Assembly (NCBI RefSeq): GCF_014174275.1
Contig: NZ_JABEQK010000006.1
Span: 62,001 to 126,000 of the forward strand
Direction of reading: 5' to 3'
DNA: 64,000 nt
Source of the DNA: Gluconacetobacter takamatsuzukensis
Lineage (GTDB): Bacteria; Pseudomonadota; Alphaproteobacteria; Acetobacterales; Acetobacteraceae
In this document: piece after piece, positions 53,980 through 61,438 of the stretch
Position numbering within the stretch: position 1 is the stretch's first letter
Layout of the letters: each line of letters opens with the position of its first letter
Notes under the pieces: generated by a model
What the model was told of the DNA's origin: nothing
Databases searched by the model: none
Seen by the model: only the letters and a program-made list of their open reading frames with translations
Position numbers and translations under genes: made by a program

Positions 53980-54999
53980 TCAGGATGCGGCTGGCGCCGT
54001 GCCGATCTCCAGCGCCCGGCAGGCCATGGCCAGCGCGCCCTCGCGGCTACCCGCGCCGCAGATGAACCGGGCCGGATGCGCAAAGACGGCATCAGCGATA
54101 CCCGAAGCCTCGGCCAGTGCCTTGCCTTCCAGGCCGCCCCAGGCTTCCGGCAGCGACACGCGCTGCCCGAATTCGCCCCGTGCCGGCGGCACGGCCTTGA
54201 CGTTCCACTGGGCCCCAGCCGGCGAGACGATATAGACGACCGGCAGATCGTTCTCGAAGATCACCTTTTCGGCCGGCATGCCGGTATCCATCACCAGAAT
54301 GCGCTTGTCCTCCGCCCGTGCGTAGGCGTCCAACACGCGGTGCGTCGCCTTCAGGCTGGCGCGCGCGCGATCGACCGTGCCGAGCAGATGCCGGGCAACG
54401 ATCTCCGCCGCGTTCGCGAAGCCCTCCATCTCCCGGCGCGCCGCTTCCTCGGCCCCATACAGTTCCGTGGTGTCCCATGGCGGTCCACAGGTCGACACAA
54501 GCTCCGCCAGGGACAGGCGGCCCATTTTCGCCACACCGTTATCATCCTGGTCGACAGGCAGGATCAGCGCCTTGTCGACGGCCTGCCAGATGGTGCCGCA
54601 CAACGCCTCGTCCACCGGCGTCGCAAGAATGTTGCGGATCGCGGCGCGACCGTAATCCTTCCACAGCAGCCCCGCCGCGCTGTACGGCGTGCCGTCCTCG
54701 CGCAGCGGCTTGTTCTTCATATGGTGGTCGTAGCGTCCCTTCGCGGGATCGTACACACCGCCGACATCGAACACGATATCCGCCGCCTGGATCTGCACGG
54801 GCGCTCTGGACCGGCTGAAGAGCAGGCGGTCAGCCGCGCCCTCTCCCATCACCCGTCCCTTCAGGTCGCCGCGCGGCGCGAGCGCGTAATGCAGGATGAC
54901 GTAGCCCAGCGTCTCATCAGCATGAAAATTTCCCGAATGGGTCAAGGCCCGGACTTGAGTGACCTCATGATCGAGACCGATGGGAGTCTGTTCCGCCAT
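53980..54999 (-). CDS. MYG1 family protein (UPF0160, DHH-like)
   Basis: The 339-residue protein is a full-length MYG1 homologue: THSGNFHADETLGYVIL, IVFDVGGVYDPAKGRYDHHMK, and LREDGTPYSAAGLLWKDYG. The His/Asp-rich motifs resemble those of DHH phosphoesterases. The eukaryotic protein is a 3'-5' RNA exonuclease, and a similar metal-dependent nuclease activity is plausible here. No signal peptide. It stands 79 bases before the SDR gene start and may be transcribed separately. Confidence 0.9.
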   Translation of the reverse strand: MAEQTPIGLDHEVTQVRALTHSGNFHADETLGYVILHYALAPRGDLKGRVMGEGAADRLLFSRSRAPVQIQAADIVFDVGGVYDPAKGRYDHHMKNKPLREDGTPYSAAGLLWKDYGRAAIRNILATPVDEALCGTIWQAVDKALILPVDQDDNGVAKMGRLSLAELVSTCGPPWDTTELYGAEEAARREMEGFANAAEIVARHLLGTVDRARASLKATHRVLDAYARAEDKRILVMDTGMPAEKVIFENDLPVVYIVSPAGAQWNVKAVPPARGEFGQRVSLPEAWGGLEGKALAEASGIADAVFAHPARFICGAGSREGALAMACRALEIGTAPAAS

Positions 55000-55358
55000 A
55001 TTCAGGACCTGCCGACATTCAGAAGAGGATTTGTTTCAGGCGCCCCTCATGCCGTACCGACCGGTACGACACAACACGCCATTGCGACACGGCCGGAAAT
55101 CCACACCGATGATGTCACCCGCAGGATCACGGGCACGCTTTTCCATCACTCCGGCGTGATACAACCGTCAGGGTTCTTTACCGTTCTCGAAATGCCGTGA
55201 TGAATTCCGCCATCACGGATGCAACCGGCGTTTCGGCAGTTCGTGGGGGATGCCCCGCGCGATCGCCAGCCATGCAAGGCCGCTCCACCTCGGACGGCTG
55301 CATACGGCAGGCTCCGGCCCGTATCCGAACCACGAACAGCCTATCGGGACAGGACACG
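55000..55358. other. 359-base divergent intergenic region upstream of the GAF-Fis regulator
   Basis: This lies between the MYG1 start (minus) and the regulator start (plus). It contains a perfect palindrome at 55053-55068 (annotated separately) and no recognisable gene. The regulator frame is open from 55197, but residues before 55359 look non-coding, and the ATG at 55359 has an AGGA ribosome site. Confidence 0.45.
55053..55068. promoter_or_regulatory. Palindromic operator candidate
   Basis: CGTACCG (55053-55059) and CGGTACG (55062-55068) are perfect inverted arms around AC. The size and the ACCGACCGGT core resemble sites bound by TetR-type repressors. It is 53 bases from the MYG1 start and about 290 from the regulator start, so MYG1 is the more likely target. 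No TetR gene is present in the window. Confidence 0.4.
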
Positions 55359-56342
55359 ATGTCATTGGCCTCCCCAGCGACCCATGCGTCACGGATTCAG
55401 GCATCGATCGCGGCCGATGCGGCGGCGCGGTCGGGCGTCGTCGCATCATGGCGGCGCTGCATCGCCCGCTATGGGCTCGATCCCCACGCACATTCCAGCC
55501 GCCATGTCCTGACGGAAAGCGAACTGCGCCGATCGGATGAACAGTCAGGCCCCTTCCTGTCACACGTCATGCAGCCCCTGTCGCATCTATCGACCATGCT
55601 GGCACCCTTCTGCATGTGGGTAGGGTACGCAGATCCGAATGGCGTCATCCTGGCCATGCGGGCGAAGGATGGAGACAAGGCGCAGGTGGCGCAATGGGGC
55701 CTGACACGGGGCGCCGACTGGAGCGAAGCCATCGAAGGCACCAACGGCATCGGCACCTGTCTGGTCGAGGAAACGCCTCTGATCATCAACAGCGACGAAC
55801 ATTTCTTCGCACGCGACATGGTCATGACATGCGTCGTCGCTCCCATATTCGATCATCAGGGCCGCATCGGCGGCGCGTTCAACGTATCGTTGTACGGCCC
55901 GGACATGGAACGGGAATCGCGACGGATCGTGGCCTCCCTCGTCGCCTCGGCCGCACGACAGGTCGAATGCGATCATTTTCATGCAATGTTCCCCGCGCAC
56001 CGGATCATCTCGCTGGGCACGCCGGGCCGGTCGGGCAACGCACTCCTGGCGGTCGATTCCGACGATGTCGTCTATGCCGCCACACGGGCCGCGCGGGTGA
56101 TGCTGAAACTGTCGGATGCCCGTCTGCAGGCCGGCATCTGCGCAAACGACCTTCTGAACACCGCCGAGGACGGGCTGCCGTCCGCCGAGCGCTCAGCCAT
56201 CCGCCGGGCGCTGATACGGTCAGGGGGCAATGTCAGCGCGGCAGGGCGCACGTTGGGCCTCAGCCGCGCGACGATCAACCGACGGGTACGGTACTACGGC
56301 CTGAAAGGCAGCGTCGATTCCAGCCAGGATTCGACTGGCTGA
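55359..56342 (+). CDS. GAF-Fis transcriptional regulator (AcoR-like without AAA+ domain)
   Basis: The 327-residue protein has the N-terminal region of AcoR-type activators (VVASWRRCIARYGLDP) and a GAF sensor (about 65-195: WVGYADPNGVILAMRAKDG, EAIEGTNGIGTCLVEETPLIINSDEHF, IGGAFNVSLYG). A Fis-type helix-turn-helix closes it (about 275-318: AIRRALIRSGGNVSAAGRTLGLSRATINRRVRYYGL). The central AAA+ sigma-54 activation domain of AcoR is missing, with no sign of its motifs, so it cannot open sigma-54 promoters. It precedes the aldehyde dehydrogenase and PQQ-alcohol dehydrogenase genes on the same strand and is probably their regulator. Confidence 0.88.
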   Translation: MSLASPATHASRIQASIAADAAARSGVVASWRRCIARYGLDPHAHSSRHVLTESELRRSDEQSGPFLSHVMQPLSHLSTMLAPFCMWVGYADPNGVILAMRAKDGDKAQVAQWGLTRGADWSEAIEGTNGIGTCLVEETPLIINSDEHFFARDMVMTCVVAPIFDHQGRIGGAFNVSLYGPDMERESRRIVASLVASAARQVECDHFHAMFPAHRIISLGTPGRSGNALLAVDSDDVVYAATRAARVMLKLSDARLQAGICANDLLNTAEDGLPSAERSAIRRALIRSGGNVSAAGRTLGLSRATINRRVRYYGLKGSVDSSQDSTG

Positions 56343-56396
56343 TCCATCCCCCCAATATCGGCAGCGCCCTCGGTCAGAAACCCATTTGCGGGCATT

Positions 56397-56412
56397 CACG
56401 CACGAATGCGTG
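56397..56412. promoter_or_regulatory. Perfect inverted repeat upstream of the aldehyde dehydrogenase gene
   Basis: CACGCA (56397-56402), CGAA, TGCGTG (56407-56412). It has no T-run after it and lies 170 bases before the aldehyde dehydrogenase ATG, so an operator for the adjacent GAF-Fis regulator is more likely than a terminator. Confidence 0.4.
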
Positions 56413-56419
56413 TTCAAAA

Positions 56420-56479
56420 CCGGTCGCACCCTGGGGCATTCGTCGTGCCCGACCGGAGAAGTGGCTCGCCGCTGAGCCA
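56420..56479. promoter_or_regulatory. Two further inverted repeats in the aldehyde dehydrogenase promoter region
   Basis: CCGGTCGCAC (56420-56429) pairs with GTGCCCGACCGG (56445-56456) except for a two-base bulge. TGGCTC (56462-56467) pairs with GAGCCA (56474-56479). Together with the repeat at 56397 this makes three inverted repeats within 85 bases, unlike the ordinary gaps of the window. Function is inferred from position only. Confidence 0.35.
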
Positions 56480-56581
56480 GTCTGACCGAAGAAGCACCCC
56501 GACCATCCTGACATTATCCCAAAATATGGAAATGCTGGACCGACAGCGCGACGCTACGAAGCACCGCTGAAGGAGTTCAGG

Positions 56582-58069
56582 ATGCCTGACAATCAACGAA
56601 CGTCGAACGACGTCACCTCCCTAGCCCTCGCCCCCCGGCACTACCTGAATTATGTCGGGGGCAAATTTCAGGATCACGCGCTCGATACGCTGGATATCCG
56701 CAATCCGGCCAACGGGGACCTGCTGGGCCATGTCCCCCAAAGCGACGCGGCAACGGTCGATGCGGCGGTGGCAGCCGCCAATACGGCGCAACCGGCATGG
56801 GAAAGGCTGCCCGCCGTCCAGCGCGCGGCCTTCCTGCGCCAGATTTCGGCGGGCATTCGCAAACGCCGGGACCAGTTCGCGTCGATCATCGTGCAGGAAC
56901 AGGGCAAGATCCGCAATCTCGCCGAAGTCGAAGTCGATTTCACTGCCGATTACCTCGACTACATGGCCGAATGGGCACGCCGTCTGGAAGGCGAGGTCCT
57001 GACGAGCGATCGCGCGGCGGAAACGATCCTGCTGATGCGCAAGCCGCTCGGCACGATTGCCGGTATCCTGCCATGGAATTTTCCGTTCTTCATGATCGCG
57101 CGCAAGGTCGGCCCCGCCCTTGTGACCGGCAACACCATCGTGATCAAGCCGAGCGAGGAAACACCGATCAACGCGCATGAATTCGCCGCCCTTGTCGCGG
57201 AAACCGACCTTCCGCCGGGTGTCTTCAACCTTGTCAGCGGAACAGGGTCCGTATGCGGCCATGCGCTGGCCGCCCATCCCGGCATCGACATGATAACCTT
57301 CACCGGCAGCGTGCCGACCGGCACGAAGATCATGGAAACGGCGGCACGCAATCTCACGCGCGTCAATCTGGAACTTGGCGGAAAGGCCCCCGCCATCGTG
57401 CTGGCGGATGCCGACCTCGATCTGGCGGCACGCGCCATCCATGCCTCGCGCATCATCAATACCGGCCAGGTCTGCAATTGTGCCGAACGCGTCTATGTCG
57501 ATCAGGTGGTCTACAAACCGTTCCTCGCCAGACTGAAGGAACTGTTCGCCGCCACGCGCTACGGCGATCCGTCGCTGGAATCCGGTCTCGACATGGGGCC
57601 ATTGATCAATCGCGCGGCCGTCACACGCATTGCCGACATGGTCGAACAGGCACGGCGGGACGGCGCGGAAATCATTGTCGGAGGAGATATCTGCGCCTCG
57701 AAACCGGGCTTTCATTACCTGCCCACGCTTGTGGCGAACGTGACACCCGAGATGGAGATCATGAGGCGCGAGACCTTCGGGCCCGTCCTGCCGGTTATGG
57801 CCGTCTCGGGGCTGGAACAAGCCATCGCGCTGTCCAACGATTCCGAATACGGACTGACATCCTCGATCTATTCCAACAATATCAACGCTGTTCTCAAGGC
57901 TTGCCGCGAACTGAAATTCGGCGAGACCTACGTCAATCGTGAGAATTTCGAAGCAATGCAGGGCTTCCATGCCGGGCGCAAGAAATCAGGCATCGGCGGC
58001 GCAGACGGCAGGCATGGGCTGTACGAGTTCACGGAAACCCATGTGCTCTACATCCAGGGAACTCCATAA
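56582..58069 (+). CDS. NAD-dependent aldehyde dehydrogenase (AldA-like)
   Basis: The 495-residue enzyme has a strong ribosome site (AAGGAG) and all family residues: ILPWNFPFFMIARKVGPAL, FTGSVPTGTKIM, general base in NLELGGKAP and the nucleophile in NTGQVCNCAERVYV. The NCAERVYV text and the C-terminal KKSGIGGADGRHGLYEFTETHVLYIQ resemble E. coli AldA (lactaldehyde/glycolaldehyde dehydrogenase). It would oxidise the aldehyde made by the PQQ-alcohol dehydrogenase whose gene starts 54 bases after its stop; the latter acts in the periplasm, so the aldehyde must enter the cell. No signal peptide. Confidence 0.94.
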   Translation: MPDNQRTSNDVTSLALAPRHYLNYVGGKFQDHALDTLDIRNPANGDLLGHVPQSDAATVDAAVAAANTAQPAWERLPAVQRAAFLRQISAGIRKRRDQFASIIVQEQGKIRNLAEVEVDFTADYLDYMAEWARRLEGEVLTSDRAAETILLMRKPLGTIAGILPWNFPFFMIARKVGPALVTGNTIVIKPSEETPINAHEFAALVAETDLPPGVFNLVSGTGSVCGHALAAHPGIDMITFTGSVPTGTKIMETAARNLTRVNLELGGKAPAIVLADADLDLAARAIHASRIINTGQVCNCAERVYVDQVVYKPFLARLKELFAATRYGDPSLESGLDMGPLINRAAVTRIADMVEQARRDGAEIIVGGDICASKPGFHYLPTLVANVTPEMEIMRRETFGPVLPVMAVSGLEQAIALSNDSEYGLTSSIYSNNINAVLKACRELKFGETYVNRENFEAMQGFHAGRKKSGIGGADGRHGLYEFTETHVLYIQGTP

Positions 58070-58123
58070 ATCCCAAAAAGACCAGAAAAAATCCATCAAA
58101 ACAATAATAAAACGGATTCGAAC

Positions 58124-60310
58124 ATGAACGTCATCACCTCGCCGGCAGCCAGCCGCCGGCCTGCGCTCCTTCGCGCCCGCGGTCGACTGGCCCTCACCTG
58201 CGCGGCCTCCCTGATGGGGCTGTGCGGCTCGATCGCCACGGCCCAAGCCGCCTCCCTCCCCGCCGATGTCGACGGCACGCGCATCATCAATGCCGACAAG
58301 GAACCCGGCAACTGGATGTCCACCGGCCGCACCTACGACGAACAGCGCTTCAGCCCGCTGAAACAGATCACCGATGCCAACGTCAAGGGTCTCGGTCTCG
58401 CCTGGCAATACAAGCTGGACTACAACCGGGGCGTCGAGGCTACGCCGATCGTCGTCGATGGGGTGATCTATACCACCGGCTCCTTCGCTGTCGTCTATGC
58501 GCTCGACGGCGCGACGGGCAAATTGCTGTGGAAATTCGACCCGCACGAGGACATGACCCGCGCCGGCGAATTCTGCTGCGATGCTGTCAATCGCGGGGTA
58601 GCCGTCTGGAAGGGCCATGTCTATGTCGGCACAAATGACGGCCGCCTCATCTCCCTCGACGCCAGGACCGGGCAGTCGGTCTGGCAAGCCGACACGATCG
58701 TCGACCATTCCCGCTCCTATGCCATCAGCGGCGCGCCGCGCATCGTCCACGGCAAGGTCATCATCGGCAATGGCGGAGCGGAATTCGGCGTACGCGGCTA
58801 CATCACCGCCTATGATGCCGAAACCGGGCGACAGGCCTGGCGCTTCTACACCGTGCCCGGCGACCCCGGCAAACCGCAGGAAACGCCGGAACTCCAGATG
58901 GCGGTCAAGACCTGGACCGGCGATGCATGGTACAAGCAGGGCGGTGGCGGTACGGCATGGGATTCCATGGCCTACGACCCGGACCTGAACCTGCTTTACA
59001 TCGGCACCGGCAATGCCTCGATGTGGAATTACGCGCTGCGCTCCCAGGCCAAGGGGGATAATCTCTTCCTGTCGTCCATCGTCGCCATCAATCCCGATAC
59101 CGGGGCCTATGTCTGGCACTATCAGACCACACCCGGCGATGCATGGGACATGACGGCGACCCAGCACATGATCCTTGCCGACCTGCCCATCGACGGCGTC
59201 GATCGCAAGGTCATCATGCAGGCACCCAAGAACGGGTTTTTCTACGTGATCGACCGCGCCACCGGAAAACTGATCTCCGCCGAGAAATACGCACCGGTCA
59301 ACTGGGCCTCGAAGATCGACCTCAAGACCGGCCGTCCCGTCTTTACCGGCGAGGCCAGTTACTGGACGAAAAAGGGCAAGGTCCTGGTCCGTCCGGGCTT
59401 CTGGGGCGGTCACGACTGGCAGCCCATGTCCTATAACCCGCAGACCGGGCTGGTCTACATTCCCAAACACGTCTTCGCCGTGACGTACGAGAACACGCCC
59501 GACTACCAGTACATCATGAACAAGAAGCATTTCTACCAACTGGGCGTCGCGGCGGCCGACATGAAGGACGACCCGGCGGACATGGAAAAATGGGCCAGAA
59601 GCTGGACAGGCTCATTGCTCGCCTGGGACCCGGTCAAACAGAAGAAGGTCTGGGAAGTCCCCTACAAGACGATCTATAATGGCGGAACCCTCTCGACCGC
59701 CGGCAATCTTGTCTTCGAAGGCACGGCCGACGGGCGCGTAGTGGCCTATCGCGCGACGGATGGCGAGAAACTGTGGCAATCCCCGGCCCAGTCGGGTGTC
59801 ATCGCCGCTCCCGTGACCTACGAGGCCAACGGAGCGCAATATGTCACCTTCATGGTAGGCTGGGGCGGCGCGTTCCCCACCTTTGCCGGGGCAGCGTCTC
59901 TGGATGCCGGGGTGCGCCCATGGGCGCAGGTGCTGACATACAGGCTGGGCGGCGACGCAAAACTGGCCGAGGCCCATTTCGCGCCATTGCCCATACCCGC
60001 GCCTCCGGCCCAGACGGCCAGTGCCGAACAGGTCATGCAAGGCAAGGCCGAGTTCAACGGCCATTGTTCGCAATGCCATGGCATCAACGCGGTGTCCGGG
60101 GGCGTGGTGCCGGACCTGCGCAGGCTTTCGGCCGGACAGCACCAGATGTTCGCCTCCATCGTCAAGGGCGCGTTCCAGCAACTGGGCATGCCGTCCTATG
60201 ACGGCGTGCTGACCGACGAGCAGATCACATTGATCCACGATTACCTGATCAAGCGCGCCTACGACCTGAAGGCGGAAACGCAAAATCCGGGCTCCCCCGT
60301 CACGAACTGA
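58124..60310 (+). CDS. PQQ-dependent quinohaemoprotein alcohol dehydrogenase, exported
   Basis: The 728-residue protein has a signal peptide (about 1-43, ending AQAAS) and an eight-bladed PQQ propeller with repeated tryptophan motifs (GLAWQYKLD, GKLLWKFD, GQSVWQAD, GAYVWHY). It has the adjacent-cysteine disulfide of this family (GEFCCDAVNRG) and the active-site region TTPGDAWDMTATQHM. A C-terminal cytochrome c domain follows with one haem site (CSQCH) and a Met ligand in LGMPSYDGVLTDEQI. This is the soluble type II (or membrane-associated) quinohaemoprotein design that oxidises alcohols in the periplasm and passes electrons on through its own haem. The preferred alcohol is not readable from sequence. 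Confidence 0.94.
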   Translation: MNVITSPAASRRPALLRARGRLALTCAASLMGLCGSIATAQAASLPADVDGTRIINADKEPGNWMSTGRTYDEQRFSPLKQITDANVKGLGLAWQYKLDYNRGVEATPIVVDGVIYTTGSFAVVYALDGATGKLLWKFDPHEDMTRAGEFCCDAVNRGVAVWKGHVYVGTNDGRLISLDARTGQSVWQADTIVDHSRSYAISGAPRIVHGKVIIGNGGAEFGVRGYITAYDAETGRQAWRFYTVPGDPGKPQETPELQMAVKTWTGDAWYKQGGGGTAWDSMAYDPDLNLLYIGTGNASMWNYALRSQAKGDNLFLSSIVAINPDTGAYVWHYQTTPGDAWDMTATQHMILADLPIDGVDRKVIMQAPKNGFFYVIDRATGKLISAEKYAPVNWASKIDLKTGRPVFTGEASYWTKKGKVLVRPGFWGGHDWQPMSYNPQTGLVYIPKHVFAVTYENTPDYQYIMNKKHFYQLGVAAADMKDDPADMEKWARSWTGSLLAWDPVKQKKVWEVPYKTIYNGGTLSTAGNLVFEGTADGRVVAYRATDGEKLWQSPAQSGVIAAPVTYEANGAQYVTFMVGWGGAFPTFAGAASLDAGVRPWAQVLTYRLGGDAKLAEAHFAPLPIPAPPAQTASAEQVMQGKAEFNGHCSQCHGINAVSGGVVPDLRRLSAGQHQMFASIVKGAFQQLGMPSYDGVLTDEQITLIHDYLIKRAYDLKAETQNPGSPVTN

Positions 60311-60376
60311 CCGGCGGGAGCCGAGAGCGCGGGGCCACCAGGCCCATCGCCTCATCCGACAACACATCCTGAAGCA

Positions 60377-60427
60377 TGGCACAGGCCCTGGCGGCTTGTG
60401 CCACCGCCACCCGGCGTCATGACGCCG
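60377..60427. promoter_or_regulatory. Two palindromes between the PQQ-dehydrogenase and outer-membrane protein genes
   Basis: TGGCACA (60377-60383) and TGTGCCA (60397-60403) are perfect inverted arms 13 bases apart. CGGCGTCA/TGACGCCG (60412-60427) is a perfect 16-base palindrome followed by TTTC, ending 16 bases before the next ATG. They may form an attenuating hairpin that lowers expression of the outer-membrane protein relative to the dehydrogenase, or serve as operators. Confidence 0.45.
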
Positions 60428-60443
60428 TTTCGGGGCTTTCATC

Positions 60444-61331
60444 ATGCGCGATATGTGCCATCTGAGAAAAACCGCGTTGGCGGCTGCCGCCTGCGTGCTG
60501 TCCCTGGCGTGGACCCAATCCGCCCGATCGTCCGATATCACCTTCGCCGTCATCGGACCGCACGAATACGACCTTCCGGTCAATTTCGATCCGTTCAACG
60601 TCCTCGTCCAGTATGGCGACGGCAATGCCGCCGGCAACGCTTATGACGGATCCGGCAACCGGGTCCCGAAAGACGGAAGCCATACGTGGACGGGCCTGAC
60701 GAAATATGTGCATTTCCGAAGCTTCGACGCTATCCCGAATGTCGGGTTCGCCTTCGAACTGATCCAGGCGTCAAGCTACGTTCTCGCCAATGGACAGAGC
60801 TATGGCGGGCTCGGCACGACCATTCCAGGCTTCGCGGCCTGGTTCAAGCCGAACGCCCACAGCACCTTCGGCTTCCAGACCTTCATGGAATCACCAAGCG
60901 GCACCCGCGATGCGCTGGCATCGCATGAATGGACGAACATAACGAGTTTCCTGTTCGACTATGAATGGAAACATTTCAGCTTCGACGGCGATCTGGGTGC
61001 GACGGTCACGGCAACGTCGCAGCATCTGCGCCTGCAACACAGCTATACGCCCGGCCGCTCCTTCTTCTCCAATCTTCGCTTCGGGTGGAAGGCATCGCCG
61101 CTGATGGAGCCGTTCTTCGCCTTCGACTGGCAGAATACAGGCGGCATCTATGACAATACACTGTCCCGGTATGTGGCGGACTCGAACGCGCGCGAAGTGG
61201 CGCTAGGCACGGGCATCATGTTCAATCTGAGCAAGAAAAGCTCTCTGACACTCCGCTATGCCCATTCCGTCGAAGGACGCAATGTTCCCGAAACCAATGC
61301 CTATTACGTAAAATTTGTCTATCTGTGGTAG
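60444..61331 (+). CDS. Outer-membrane beta-barrel protein (phenol-degradation MetA-like family)
   Basis: The 295-residue protein has a signal peptide (LRKTALAAAACVLSLAWTQSARS) and alternating hydrophobic strands. Examples are VGFAFELIQASSYVLANG, TFGFQTFMESPSG and SFLFDYEWKHFSFDGDLGATV, and it ends in a terminal aromatic strand (NAYYVKFVYLW), the mark of an outer-membrane barrel. The pattern fits the MetA-pathway outer-membrane family, proposed transporters for small hydrophobic substrates. Its place right after the PQQ-alcohol dehydrogenase suggests it lets the alcohol substrate into the periplasm (inference). The ATG at 60444 is chosen; another lies three codons later. Confidence 0.82.
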   Translation: MRDMCHLRKTALAAAACVLSLAWTQSARSSDITFAVIGPHEYDLPVNFDPFNVLVQYGDGNAAGNAYDGSGNRVPKDGSHTWTGLTKYVHFRSFDAIPNVGFAFELIQASSYVLANGQSYGGLGTTIPGFAAWFKPNAHSTFGFQTFMESPSGTRDALASHEWTNITSFLFDYEWKHFSFDGDLGATVTATSQHLRLQHSYTPGRSFFSNLRFGWKASPLMEPFFAFDWQNTGGIYDNTLSRYVADSNAREVALGTGIMFNLSKKSSLTLRYAHSVEGRNVPETNAYYVKFVYLW

Positions 61332-61438
61332 CCGCACCGCGGAACATGCCCTCCGGTCCGCCCCATGTAACGAAAGATAACGACAAGGCCAGCTGCCTTG
61401 CCAATTGACATATACTGACATAAATTCGGTTCAGAATA

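Noticed and set aside
56462-56479. Possible sigma-54 (-24/-12) promoter near TGGCTC before the aldehyde dehydrogenase gene
   Set aside because: The -12 element does not match TTGC, and the neighbouring regulator lacks the AAA+ domain needed for sigma-54.
59130-59170. Attempt to decide calcium versus lanthanide use of the PQQ dehydrogenase from the GDAWD segment
   Set aside because: I could not align the diagnostic position with confidence without a structure-based alignment.
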